Notes under the pieces: generated by a model
The model's database searches: none
Told to the model about the DNA's origin: nothing
The model's input: only the letters and a program-made list of their open reading frames with translations
Shown here: piece by piece, positions 25,459 through 33,042 of the stretch
How the letters are laid out: each line of letters opens with the position of its first letter
Position numbering within the stretch: position 1 is the stretch's first letter
Assembly (NCBI GenBank): GCA_937991645.1
Contig: CALKPL010000045.1
Coordinates: 1 to 53,488 of the forward strand
Source of the DNA: UMGS1783 sp900555065
GTDB lineage: Bacteria; Bacillota; Clostridia; Oscillospirales; UMGS1783
Length of the DNA: 53,488 bases
Direction of reading: 5' to 3'
Position numbers and translations under genes: made by a program

Positions 25459-25541
25459 CTATTTACAGCGCTCCTTTCCATTTAAAACGAGGTTACGGAC
25501 GCAAAACGCCCGCTCCTCCTGATATTCCAATGCACAGATTT

Positions 25542-25565
25542 ACAACAGAATTCGCATTCTGTTGT
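25542..25565 (-). repeat. Right 24-bp inverted repeat (recombination site)
   Basis: Partner of 25291-25314 with 23 of 24 bases matching in inverted orientation. It lies 50 bases upstream of the surface-protein start codon, so the ribosome binding site and coding region stay outside the inverting DNA. Confidence 0.92.
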
Positions 25566-25614
25566 TTCGTGCCAGGCCGGAAAACAGCCAATAAAACAAT
25601 CAGGAGGAACATGC

Positions 25615-27012
25615 ATGAAAAACCGTCTAATCTGTATGCTGCTATGCCTTGTAATGATACTGCCGCTCATGCAGGCGGCGGTTCTGGCGGCGGGCAGTAA
25701 TGCGCCCAGTGAAAGGTACTATAACGAAAATCAGGCGTTCGGCTACGACGCGCTGACCAAAAACGGTACTTTGGAAGGGCTCGCGTATGTAAACGTAGGC
25801 AGCGCACGCCTGAACAGGAACAGCGCGTCGGCCACAACCGGCGCGGCCGTGGCAAACGGCGTGACGATCGGTTTTGACGAGGGGTACTATCTGGACAGCT
25901 ACAAAATTGTGTGCGGCGACAAATACAGCTGTCAGACCGCCGCGAGCGGAAGGGCCGTTGGAAAGAGCGACGTAATGTCCGGCGCGACGGCCGCGTCCAT
26001 TACGCTGCTTTCGGACGACGGCATTACCAAGGCCGCATTTGGACACAGCAGCAGAAAAGCGCCCTACTGGCTACTGCTCAAGCTGCAGCAGGATAACACG
26101 CTGTACGACGTTTCCTATAACTGGGGAGAACTTGCCGACGACATTACCGCCGCCGCGCCCGCTGTACAGCAATACAAGGTGAACGCCGTGGTAACCGTTG
26201 CTGCTCCCAGTGAGGCTGCGCTCGCAGAAGCGGCGCAAACCGGGGAGAACGGCTACCGATTCCTTGGCTGGCAGCTCGACCTGGACAGTGAAATTCATCA
26301 GGCCGAAGACCAGTTCGGCATGCCCCGCAAAAACGTCGTTCTGACAGCCCTGTGGGCGGAGATCGAAACGCCGACGCCGGCGTATTACACGATCAACATT
26401 CCAATTGAAAAGACCGTGGCGCTGCAGGGCGATAAGGAGCCCGGCAAGCAGTCGTTCCGATTTGAGATGAAGGAAAGCTATGCAGACGCTTCTTTTGAAA
26501 TTCTGAACGACACCATCCAGACTGACGGCGCCGGAACATTTACCGGTTTCTATTCTGTTCGCGTCGATCGGGATAACTTTGCGAACCTCACGGAAGGGTT
26601 CGTCCTTACGGAAGCAGACGACGGCGCGGAAAACTGGATTTATGACGACACGCAGTGGGGCGTCGTCCCTTATACGGACCAATCCGGCGAAATACAGTTC
26701 CGCTTTGCGAACCTGAGCGCCGGCGAAGAGATGTGGGGCAATGAAGCGTACGACTACGACTGCGCCCGATTCACCAACACGTACACTGAGCATGAAACGC
26801 CGACGCCGGAAAACCCCGATCAGCCGGAAACGCCCAAAACGCCGGAAACGCCAGAAACGCCAGAAGCGCCGGAAACCCCGGATAAATCGCAGAATCCGAG
26901 CACCGGAGACGGCGGCCAGCCCTGGCTGTGGGCGGCTCTTCTGTTCGCCAGCGGCTGCGCGCTGTTTGGCACGGGCACACACGCCCGAAAAAAACGCATT
27001 CTCAATAAATAG
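25615..27012 (+). CDS. Sortase-anchored pilin-like surface protein, probably phase-variable
   Basis: A 465-residue secreted protein. Signal peptide at about 1-26 ending VLAA; an N-terminal domain of unknown type (27-170); an InlB/Listeria-Bacteroides-type repeat (about 180-250, FLGWQLDL and VVLTALWAE); a Spy0128/Cna-B-like domain (about 255-395) beginning IPIEKTVAL and ending FTNTYTE, whose Lys and final Asn are the usual isopeptide partners; a Pro-Glu-Thr spacer with PETPETPE repeats; and the sorting signal NPSTGD near residue 426, a hydrophobic helix and a KKR tail. It is predicted to be an adhesin or minor pilin linked to the wall by sortase. Start: ATG at 25615 with AGGAGG seven bases upstream. 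Its only plausible promoter lies in the adjacent invertible segment. Confidence 0.85.
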   Translation: MKNRLICMLLCLVMILPLMQAAVLAAGSNAPSERYYNENQAFGYDALTKNGTLEGLAYVNVGSARLNRNSASATTGAAVANGVTIGFDEGYYLDSYKIVCGDKYSCQTAASGRAVGKSDVMSGATAASITLLSDDGITKAAFGHSSRKAPYWLLLKLQQDNTLYDVSYNWGELADDITAAAPAVQQYKVNAVVTVAAPSEAALAEAAQTGENGYRFLGWQLDLDSEIHQAEDQFGMPRKNVVLTALWAEIETPTPAYYTINIPIEKTVALQGDKEPGKQSFRFEMKESYADASFEILNDTIQTDGAGTFTGFYSVRVDRDNFANLTEGFVLTEADDGAENWIYDDTQWGVVPYTDQSGEIQFRFANLSAGEEMWGNEAYDYDCARFTNTYTEHETPTPENPDQPETPKTPETPETPEAPETPDKSQNPSTGDGGQPWLWAALLFASGCALFGTGTHARKKRILNK

Positions 27013-27036
27013 CGAATGAATCTCCCTTTTTACAAA

Positions 27037-27071
27037 CAGGCTGCGGCTATTTGCGCCGCAGCCTGTTCTGC
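27037..27071 (+). terminator. Terminator after the surface-protein gene
   Basis: An 11-bp stem CAGGCTGCGGC/GCCGCAGCCTG with a seven-base loop and a weak T-rich tail. The following 230 bases up to the van promoter are GC-rich without a gene. Confidence 0.6.
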
Positions 27072-27305
27072 TGTTTGCCATGCGTATGCGTTGCAGAGCT
27101 AAACGGCGCGGCGCGCGGACCTGGCGCGGCGGGCGCGGAAACAGGCGGAAGCGTACAATGCAGAGACGGCGATCTCACACAGCGCGCGGCGGCAGGCAAC
27201 TTTTCCCAAGGCCGCGTCCAAGCGTGAACACGCCGCAGGCACGGGCAAAAAGCGTTGCGGCGGCTCCCTGCGCGCGCCTTCATACGGGAGGGTAAAAATT
27301 AGCGC

Positions 27306-27334
27306 TTGTACCCCGGTCCTTTTTTTGTTATGAT
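27306..27334 (+). promoter_or_regulatory. Promoter of vanRS
   Basis: TTGTAC at 27306-27311, a 17-bp spacer and TATGAT at 27329-27334, 27 bases before the vanR start. Confidence 0.7.
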
Positions 27335-27361
27335 GTTACATATTCCTTTGTGAGGTGAACT

Positions 27362-28060
27362 GTGTTGAGCGCCAACATCCTGATTCTGGACGATGAGCAG
27401 CCCATTGCCGACCTCGTTGAGCTATACCTGCGAAACGAGAACTACAACGTCTACAAATTTTATACTGCGAAGCAGGCGCTTGAATGCATTGCGAGCACGC
27501 CGATCGACCTTGCCATTCTGGACGTAATGCTCCCCGATGAGGATGGGTTTTCCGTCTGCCGCAAGATCCGCGAACGGTACTATTTTCCCGTGATTATGCT
27601 GACGGCCAAGGTGGAGGATATGGACAAGATCATGGGCCTGACCCTGGGGGCGGACGATTACGTCACAAAGCCGTTTAACCCGCTTGAACTTGTGGCGCGG
27701 GTTAAAACCCAGCTGCGCCGGTATACGAAATATAACCAGAGCGAAAAAACAGAGGAAACCGCGAGCGAGTATGACTTCGCGGGCCTGGTCATCAACAGTG
27801 AGACGCACAAGTGCACGCTGTACGGAAAACCGCTCGCGCTCACCCCTATTGAGTTCGCAATCCTCTGGCACCTGTGCGAAAACAGGGGCCGGGTCGTCTC
27901 CTCTGAGGAGCTGTTTGAAGCGGTATGGGGCGAAAAGTACCTGGATAACAACAACACCGTAATGGCGCACGTGGCCCGGCTTCGCGACAAAATGCACGAG
28001 CCGTCGCGCCGGCCGAAATTCGTCAAGACGGTATGGGGAGTGGGGTATACGATTGAATAA
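27362..28060 (+). CDS. vanR: VanR-type response regulator (OmpR/PhoB family)
   Basis: A 232-residue transcription factor. Receiver domain (about 1-120) with the acidic pair DDE at 10-12, phospho-acceptor Asp54 in ILDVMLPDEDG and the conserved Lys in YVTKPF; winged-helix DNA-binding domain (about 135-232) ending KTVWGVGYTIE. Its position before a sensor kinase and D-Ala-D-Ser ligase genes identifies it as the VanR of a VanG-type cluster. Start: GTG at 27362, or TTG at 27365, which has better spacing (7) from GAGGTG. It overlaps vanS by eight bases. By family knowledge it activates the resistance promoter when phosphorylated. Confidence 0.88.
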   Translation: MLSANILILDDEQPIADLVELYLRNENYNVYKFYTAKQALECIASTPIDLAILDVMLPDEDGFSVCRKIRERYYFPVIMLTAKVEDMDKIMGLTLGADDYVTKPFNPLELVARVKTQLRRYTKYNQSEKTEETASEYDFAGLVINSETHKCTLYGKPLALTPIEFAILWHLCENRGRVVSSEELFEAVWGEKYLDNNNTVMAHVARLRDKMHEPSRRPKFVKTVWGVGYTIE

Positions 28061-29183
28061 GAGGGATTGGGCGCAGACGGGCGCAGGCCTGGCGCGCGCT
28101 GTGTTTTCACGCTTCTTCCTTGCGCTCGCGCTGTTTTCCGCAGGCTATCTGCTGCTGTTTTTCGGACTCTATTTTTCCCTGTCCTCCATGACATGGCACG
28201 GGGACGAGCTGCTGTACCGGCCGTTGCAGATTTTATATGATAACAGCATTGCCGTGCTCATTCTCGGCTGGATTTGTATCCTGATAGGCCTTGTCATATA
28301 CTATTGGCGAAAGAGCCTGCGGTTTGTTGAAACAATCGCGGCCGCAAGCGACCTGCTCGTCAGTGCGGACGACGCGTTCATCCGGCTGCCGAAGGAGCTG
28401 AAGAACATTGAGGACAGGATGAATCGGGTCAAGCAGGACGCGGCGCGCAACGCCCGCCTTGCCAAAGAGGCCGAGCAGCGGAAAAACGACCTGATCGTCT
28501 ACCTTGCGCACGACCTGAAAACGCCGCTGACTTCGGTGATCGGTTACCTGTCTCTGCTGCGGGACGAGCCGCAGATCTCGCCGCAGCTGCGCGAAAAATA
28601 CCTCGGCATCTCCCTGGACAAGGCGGAGCGGCTCGAGGAGCTGATCAACGAGTTTTTTGAAATTACACGCTTTAACCTGAGCAGGCTGACGCTGGAGCCG
28701 AGCAGGGTCGACCTGTCGCGCATGCTTGAACAGATCTGTTACGAGTTTCGGCCCCTGTTCGCACAGAAACAGCTGCGCTATACGCTGCGCATGGAGCCTG
28801 GCATTGAAATCCGCTGCGATGTGGCCAAAATGGAACGGGTATTCGATAACCTCATTCGCAACGCCGTCAGCTACAGCTATCAGGGCGGGGAAATTTCCAT
28901 CGGCGCCGTACAGACGGACGAGGGCGCGTACATTCAGTTTATCAACGACGGCGACACCATCCCGGCCGAGAAGCTTGCGCGTATTTTTGAACAGTTTTAT
29001 AGGCTCGACGCGTCCCGCTCGACCAGGACGGGCGGCGCGGGACTGGGACTGGCCATCGCAAAGGAGATCGTGGAGCTGCACGGCGGCACCATTACCGCTA
29101 CAAGCGCAAACGACGCGGTGGCGTTTACCATATTCCTGCCCGCCGCGCCGTCAGAAAATCGTAAGAATTCCGAAAGGAAATAA
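28053..29183 (+). CDS. vanS: VanS-type sensor histidine kinase
   Basis: A 376-residue membrane kinase. Two transmembrane segments (about 18-43 and 65-85) bracket a short outer loop of about 20 residues; then a HAMP-like linker, H-box YLAHDLKTPLTS with His153, N-box NLIRNAVSYS, F-region FEQFYRLD and G-box GGAGLGLAI. The very short external loop is typical of VanS sensors of the VanG/VanC group rather than large-sensor-domain kinases. Start: TTG at 28053 overlapping the vanR stop, with GTGGGG upstream. It phosphorylates VanR in response to cell-wall stress or glycopeptide. Confidence 0.87.
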   Translation: MNKRDWAQTGAGLARAVFSRFFLALALFSAGYLLLFFGLYFSLSSMTWHGDELLYRPLQILYDNSIAVLILGWICILIGLVIYYWRKSLRFVETIAAASDLLVSADDAFIRLPKELKNIEDRMNRVKQDAARNARLAKEAEQRKNDLIVYLAHDLKTPLTSVIGYLSLLRDEPQISPQLREKYLGISLDKAERLEELINEFFEITRFNLSRLTLEPSRVDLSRMLEQICYEFRPLFAQKQLRYTLRMEPGIEIRCDVAKMERVFDNLIRNAVSYSYQGGEISIGAVQTDEGAYIQFINDGDTIPAEKLARIFEQFYRLDASRSTRTGGAGLGLAIAKEIVELHGGTITATSANDAVAFTIFLPAAPSENRKNSERK

Positions 29184-29214
29184 ACAGGCTTTCGCAGACG
29201 AATCCTAAAGAATA

Positions 29215-29254
29215 AAACTTCCGGCTCTGGTACTATAGAGCAGGAAGTTTTTTT
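29215..29254 (+). terminator. Terminator or attenuator between vanS and vanG
   Basis: AAACTTCC/GGAAGTTT outer arms with an inner GCTCT/AGAGC stem, followed by seven T (29248-29254). It should block most read-through from the regulator genes, so vanG-vanXY-vanT probably need their own VanR-controlled promoter or antitermination. A TACTAT inside the hairpin could be a -10 element, but no good -35 is visible. Confidence 0.8.
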
Positions 29255-29279
29255 ATTCTGGAGGCGTTGGAGGAAATAT

Positions 29280-30335
29280 ATGGACAGACCAAAAATCGCA
29301 GTCCTGTTCGGGGGACGCTCAAGCGAATACGACGTTTCGCTGCAGTCGGCGTTCTCGGTGATCGGACACATGGACGCGGAAAAATACGAACCCGTTCTTG
29401 TCGGGATTACAAGGGACGGGGACTGGTTCCGCTATTACGGCGACCGCGCGGACATTCTCACCGACCGGTGGCGGCAATCCGGGCGGTGCGTGCCCGCGGC
29501 CGTTGCGCAGAACTTTCACGCAAAGGCGCTTATGGAGTTCCCGGAGCACGGCGGCGTACAGTGCACGCGCCTGGACGCGGCGTTCCCCGTGCTGCACGGC
29601 AAAAACGGCGAGGATGGGACGGTGCAGGGGCTGTTCGAGCTTGCGGGGATTCCCGTCATAGGCTGCGGCACGCTCGCATCGGCGCTGTGCATGGACAAAG
29701 ACCGTGCGCACAGGCTGGCCGCGTGCGCGGGCGTGGATACCCCCGCGTCCGTTGTTTTTACCACGCGGATAACGCCGGATGCGCTGATGCGGGAGACGGC
29801 GGCGCTCGCCTGTCCGCTGTTCGTCAAACCCGTGCGGGCAGGTTCGTCGTTCGGGATCACGAAATTGGACGACCGGGACGGGCTGTGGGAAGCGGTCCGG
29901 ACAGCGTTCGAGCACGACGACCGGGTCATCGTCGAGCAGGGCGTGCCGGGGTTTGAAGTCGGCTGCGCCGTGATCGGGAACGACGACGCGCTCACCATCG
30001 GCGCGGTGGATGAAATCGAGCTTTCAGACGGGTTTTTCGACTATGATGAAAAGTATACGCTCAAAAGCTCTGAAATCCATATGCCCGCGCGCATTGACGC
30101 CGATACCGCAGAGCGCGTGAAAAGGACGGCGGCGACGGTGTACCGGGCGCTCGGCTGTTCCGGGTTTGCGCGTGTGGACATGTTTCTGACGCCCGAAGGG
30201 CGAATTGTATTCAACGAGGTAAACACCATCCCGGGTTTTACTGCGCACAGCCGGTTTCCCAATATGATGCGCGGAATCGGCATGACTTTTGCGCAGCTGG
30301 TAGATACGCTGATCCGTATGGAGTTGCGCAGATGA
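29280..30335 (+). CDS. vanG: D-alanine--D-serine ligase (VanG type)
   Basis: A 351-residue ATP-grasp ligase. N-terminal LFGGRSSEYDVSLQSA, central FPVLHGKNGEDGTVQGLFEL, ATP-grasp VKPVRAGSSFGI and the omega-loop EKYTLKSSEIHMPARID near residue 256. The EKY loop is the mark of D-Ala:D-Ser enzymes such as VanG and VanC, as against the VanA/VanB type D-Ala:D-Lac ligases. The metal-binding end is FNEVNTIPGFTAHSRFP. The product D-Ala-D-Ser replaces D-Ala-D-Ala in peptidoglycan precursors and lowers vancomycin binding. Start: ATG with GGAGG six bases upstream. It overlaps vanXY by four bases (ATGA). Confidence 0.9.
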   Translation: MDRPKIAVLFGGRSSEYDVSLQSAFSVIGHMDAEKYEPVLVGITRDGDWFRYYGDRADILTDRWRQSGRCVPAAVAQNFHAKALMEFPEHGGVQCTRLDAAFPVLHGKNGEDGTVQGLFELAGIPVIGCGTLASALCMDKDRAHRLAACAGVDTPASVVFTTRITPDALMRETAALACPLFVKPVRAGSSFGITKLDDRDGLWEAVRTAFEHDDRVIVEQGVPGFEVGCAVIGNDDALTIGAVDEIELSDGFFDYDEKYTLKSSEIHMPARIDADTAERVKRTAATVYRALGCSGFARVDMFLTPEGRIVFNEVNTIPGFTAHSRFPNMMRGIGMTFAQLVDTLIRMELRR

Positions 30336-31090
30336 ACGCGCGGACGGTATATGCGCCGCGGATTTGCATGGGCGGTCTGGCGCTTGTGAGCGCGGCGCAC
30401 CCCATTTCAGAACCGGAAGCGTGGCCGCCGCGCGTGCCGGTAACTGTCGGCGGACGCACAGTGGAACTGGAAACGCGCACAGCCAATCTCCTGATGCGCC
30501 TGCTTGGCGATATCCGGAGCGCGGATGAGATTGTGCCGGTGGACGGCTACCGAAGCGCGCAGACGCAGCGGCAGTTATACGACAGGGCCATGGCCGAACA
30601 CGGCGAAGCCTTTACCCGCGCGTTTGTCGCCCCGCCCGGCGGCAGCGAACACCAGACGGGACTGGCCGTCGACCTTGCCGGCAACGCCGCGCACATCGAT
30701 CCGATCCGGCCGCTGTTTCCGGACGCGGGCGTGTGCGGGCTGTTCCGACGGCGAGCGGCGGCGTATGGGTTTGTGGAGCGGTATCCTTCGGGCAAGGAAC
30801 GGATTACGGGGATTGCGTACGAACCGTGGCATTTCCGATATGTGGGTCATCCGCATGCGCGGATCATGTCGGAGCGCGGGCTGTGCCTGGAGGAGTATAT
30901 TGAGCTGCTGCGGCAGTATCGCTATGACGGAGAGCACCTTTGGTTTTCCGAAAAGCCGAGGCGGTTTGAAATTTTTTATGTGCCCGAACGGCAGTTCGGG
31001 CCGGACGCGGTACCCGACTGTGGATGTTACCAGGTTTCAGGCAACAATGTGGACGGCTTTATCGTCACAGTCTGGAGGGGATATGTATGA
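30332..31090 (+). CDS. vanXY: VanXY-type D,D-dipeptidase/D,D-carboxypeptidase
   Basis: A 252-residue zinc peptidase of family M15. Zinc ligands lie in SEHQTGLAVDL (His and Asp, near residue 105) and YEPWHFRYVG near 164 (catalytic Glu and His). There is no signal peptide or anchor, so it is cytoplasmic, the VanXY rather than the VanY form, and would destroy D-Ala-D-Ala and trim pentapeptide precursors ending in D-Ala. It carries about 60 extra C-terminal residues after the VanXY core, ending GNNVDGFIVTVWRG, as in VanXY of VanG-type clusters. It overlaps vanG and vanT by four bases each (ATGA), so the three are translationally coupled. Confidence 0.88.
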   Translation: MNARTVYAPRICMGGLALVSAAHPISEPEAWPPRVPVTVGGRTVELETRTANLLMRLLGDIRSADEIVPVDGYRSAQTQRQLYDRAMAEHGEAFTRAFVAPPGGSEHQTGLAVDLAGNAAHIDPIRPLFPDAGVCGLFRRRAAAYGFVERYPSGKERITGIAYEPWHFRYVGHPHARIMSERGLCLEEYIELLRQYRYDGEHLWFSEKPRRFEIFYVPERQFGPDAVPDCGCYQVSGNNVDGFIVTVWRGYV

Positions 31091-32259
31091 TCCGCACCTT
31101 CGCAGGCCGCACCTTCGCAGGCCGCACCTTTGCAGGCCGCACCTTCGCAGGCCGCGCCTGGACTGAAGTGGATCTGTCGGCCCTCCGGCACAACGCGCAG
31201 GCGCTTGCCGCCATGACGCCGCAGGGCGCCGCGATCATGGCGGTGATCAAGGCAGACGCATACGGGCACGGGGACGTGCGCGTGGCGCGGACTCTGTACC
31301 GCTGCGGCGTGCGCGACTTTGCCGTAGCCACCCTGGAGGAAGGGATGCGGCTGCGAAAACACATGGTGCGCGGACGCATTCTCGTACTGGGCTACACAGA
31401 CCCGCGGGAGGCGGCGACGCTGCGGCGGTGGCGGCTGGCGCAGACCGCTGTGGACGCGGCGCACGCGCAGGCGCTCGACGCGCAGAAAAAGCGGTTGCGC
31501 GTACACCTCGCGCTGGACACCGGAATGCACCGGCTGGGTACGGACGTGCAGGACGGCGCGGCCCTTGCAGCGCTCTGCAACCTGAAACGGCTGCGTGTGG
31601 AAGGTGTGTTCACCCATCTGTGCGTCTCCGACGAACTGACGGAGGACGCGCTTGCCTTCACCGCCACACAGGCGGCCAGGTTCCGCGCCGCTGTGGAAAC
31701 GCTACATGGGCATGGGCTGAAAGGCTTTAAAACGCATGCCCAGGCCACGTACGGCCTGATGAACCACCCAGAGCTCCGCTGCGACTTCGCGCGCGTGGGC
31801 ATCGGCCTGTACGGGGTACTCAGCCAGCAGGGAGAGACGCTGGCGCATGCCGACCTGCAGCCTGCGCTCGCGCTGCGGGCGCGCGTCGCACAGGTGCGCC
31901 GTGTGGCGGCGGGCGAAAGCGTGGGCTACGGCAGGGCGTATACGGCCAAAACCGATATGGCGGTTGCCGCCGTTACGGCCGGCTATGCCGACGGGATACC
32001 GCGCAGCCTGTCCGGCGCAGGCGCGCATACGCTTATTCACGGACAGCGCGCGCCGATTATCGGCCGTATCTGCATGGATCAGCTGCTGGCGGATGTAAGC
32101 GGCATTGTCGGCGTAAAGCCGGGCGATATTGTAACCCTCATCGGCAGAGACGGGCCGGCCGAGATTCGCTGCGAAGACTTCGCCGGCTGGTGCGGCACGA
32201 TTTCAAACGAGATATTGAGCCGGCTGGGCGGACGGCTTGGACGCATCTATCTGCCATAG
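31087..32259 (+). CDS. vanT: VanT-type serine/alanine racemase, soluble form
   Basis: A 390-residue PLP-dependent racemase. The PLP lysine is Lys55 in AVIKADAYGHG; other family blocks are FTHLCVSDE, RVGIGLYGV, ESVGYGRAY and RICMDQLLADV. Near residue 373 the sequence reads GTISNEILSR, with Asn at the position where alanine racemases have a catalytic-pocket Tyr. That Asn is known from VanT serine racemases and favours D-Ser production. Classic VanT has a large N-terminal membrane domain; this protein has none and starts with four RTFAG repeats instead. Start: ATG at 31087 overlapping the vanXY stop, with GGAGG upstream. Confidence 0.85.
   Translation: MIRTFAGRTFAGRTFAGRTFAGRAWTEVDLSALRHNAQALAAMTPQGAAIMAVIKADAYGHGDVRVARTLYRCGVRDFAVATLEEGMRLRKHMVRGRILVLGYTDPREAATLRRWRLAQTAVDAAHAQALDAQKKRLRVHLALDTGMHRLGTDVQDGAALAALCNLKRLRVEGVFTHLCVSDELTEDALAFTATQAARFRAAVETLHGHGLKGFKTHAQATYGLMNHPELRCDFARVGIGLYGVLSQQGETLAHADLQPALALRARVAQVRRVAAGESVGYGRAYTAKTDMAVAAVTAGYADGIPRSLSGAGAHTLIHGQRAPIIGRICMDQLLADVSGIVGVKPGDIVTLIGRDGPAEIRCEDFAGWCGTISNEILSRLGGRLGRIYLP
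31093..31152 (+). repeat. 15-bp x 4 tandem repeat inside the vanT start
   Basis: Four copies of CGCACCTTCGCAGGC (one with a single C-to-T change) encode four Arg-Thr-Phe-Ala-Gly units directly after the third codon of vanT. Copy-number change would keep the frame. Confidence 0.92.
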
Positions 32260-32260
32260 C

Positions 32261-32292
32261 AAAAACCGGCGGGAGTCCCCCGCCGGTTTTTT
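32261..32292. terminator. Bidirectional terminator after vanT
   Basis: A-run, stem CCGGCGGG/CCCGCCGG with a short loop, then six T. It ends the van operon on the plus strand and the collagen-like 3' fragment on the minus strand. Confidence 0.9.
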
Positions 32293-32300
32293 GCGCTGGG

Positions 32301-32930
32301 TCAGATGGTGATAATTTCCGCCTCGCAGGTAGAAACAAACGTAGGACTGCTGTCTTCATTTCCGACGATGACAACGACCCCGAATTCATTGATCAGAACT
32401 CTGCCGTTTGCGACCGTCTGGCCGCCGGCGTTGATGCTTACGCCCGTCGTGCCGACCGGCAGATAAGAACGGACGGCGGCCTCGCAGTCCGCATTGCAGC
32501 CGCTGGGCGCGGGACTGGGCTCGGGCAGATAGGTGATCGCATTGTTATAAGCGGCGCTCGTGATCCGAATCGCGGCAATGCGGCAGATAGAAAGCGCCTC
32601 CTGCGGTACGCCCTGGGTATTGGTGAGCTGCAGCAGCCCGGCGTTGGGGTTGGTATTCGGGCCGGGAAGCAGGCTTCCCAGTCTGCCGGACGCGTTGTTG
32701 CCGCTCTCCATGGAAACCTCGACGTTATCCGTCGGGTACAGGTCTATGAGCTGCTGGAGTATATTGCGCATCTGCGCGACACAGGCACAGTCCGTTGAAA
32801 CGGCAGAGGGGCCGGTCGGGCCGGTCACGCCCGTTGCACCCGTTGCGCCCGTTGCGCCCGTCGGGCCGGTAGCGCCCGTTGCGCCCGTCGCGCCTGTCGG
32901 ACCCGTTGCGCCTGTCGGGCCGGTAGCGCC
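32301..32930 (-). pseudogene. 3' part of a collagen-like surface gene split by a recombinase element
   Basis: Open on the minus strand from 32930 with about 15 Gly-X-Thr triplets followed by a non-collagen C-terminal domain of about 170 residues (starting SAVSTDCACVAQMRN). Upstream in frame there is only AAT, ATA and a TAA stop, with no start codon, and the reading frame enters the serine-recombinase element. The C-terminal part has two Cys pairs, CAC and CNADC, and ends in a beta-rich block (VVVIVGNEDSSPTFVSTCEAE). It is in the same codon phase as the 5' part at 36738-37487 when both are cut at the shared GT dinucleotide, so the two are best read as one interrupted gene. It is probably not translated in the arrangement shown. 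Confidence 0.8.
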
Positions 32931-32948
32931 ATTTATTTATGCACAACA
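32923..32948. other. Element end (attachment-site half) at the 3' side of the split gene
   Basis: GT core at 32923-32924, then AGCGCC, a seven-base AT stretch and TATGCACAACA at 32938-32948. This arm is inverted relative to the arm at 36748-36771, and both lie exactly 24 bases from the outer edge to the core. Confidence 0.78.
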
Positions 32949-33042
32949 TTGGGTTTTGTTTTGTGTTAAGTAGGGCAATCCGTTAAATTACCTTGTTTTC
33001 AATCACTCGTCGGATAGCATTGCGGTTATTTCTTGATGCAAT

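Larger units (their letters stand above)
25315..25541. mobile_element. Invertible promoter segment (inverton), OFF orientation
   Basis: A 227-bp AT-rich segment between the two 24-bp inverted repeats. It holds a minus-strand promoter (25348-25376), an 8-bp inverted repeat TTTCAAAT/ATTTGAAA at 25384-25411 just upstream of that promoter, and a hairpin with a minus-strand T-run at 25426-25458. In the orientation given, the promoter fires into the end of the recombinase gene. No plus-strand promoter with acceptable hexamers was found between here and the surface-protein start at 25615. Flipping about the centre would place the -10 hexamer at 25503-25508 and the start site roughly 100 bases before that gene. 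Confidence 0.82.

Noticed and set aside
30504..31166. 220-residue alternative frame over vanXY
   Set aside because: Shadow of vanXY, whose zinc motifs are intact in the other frame.
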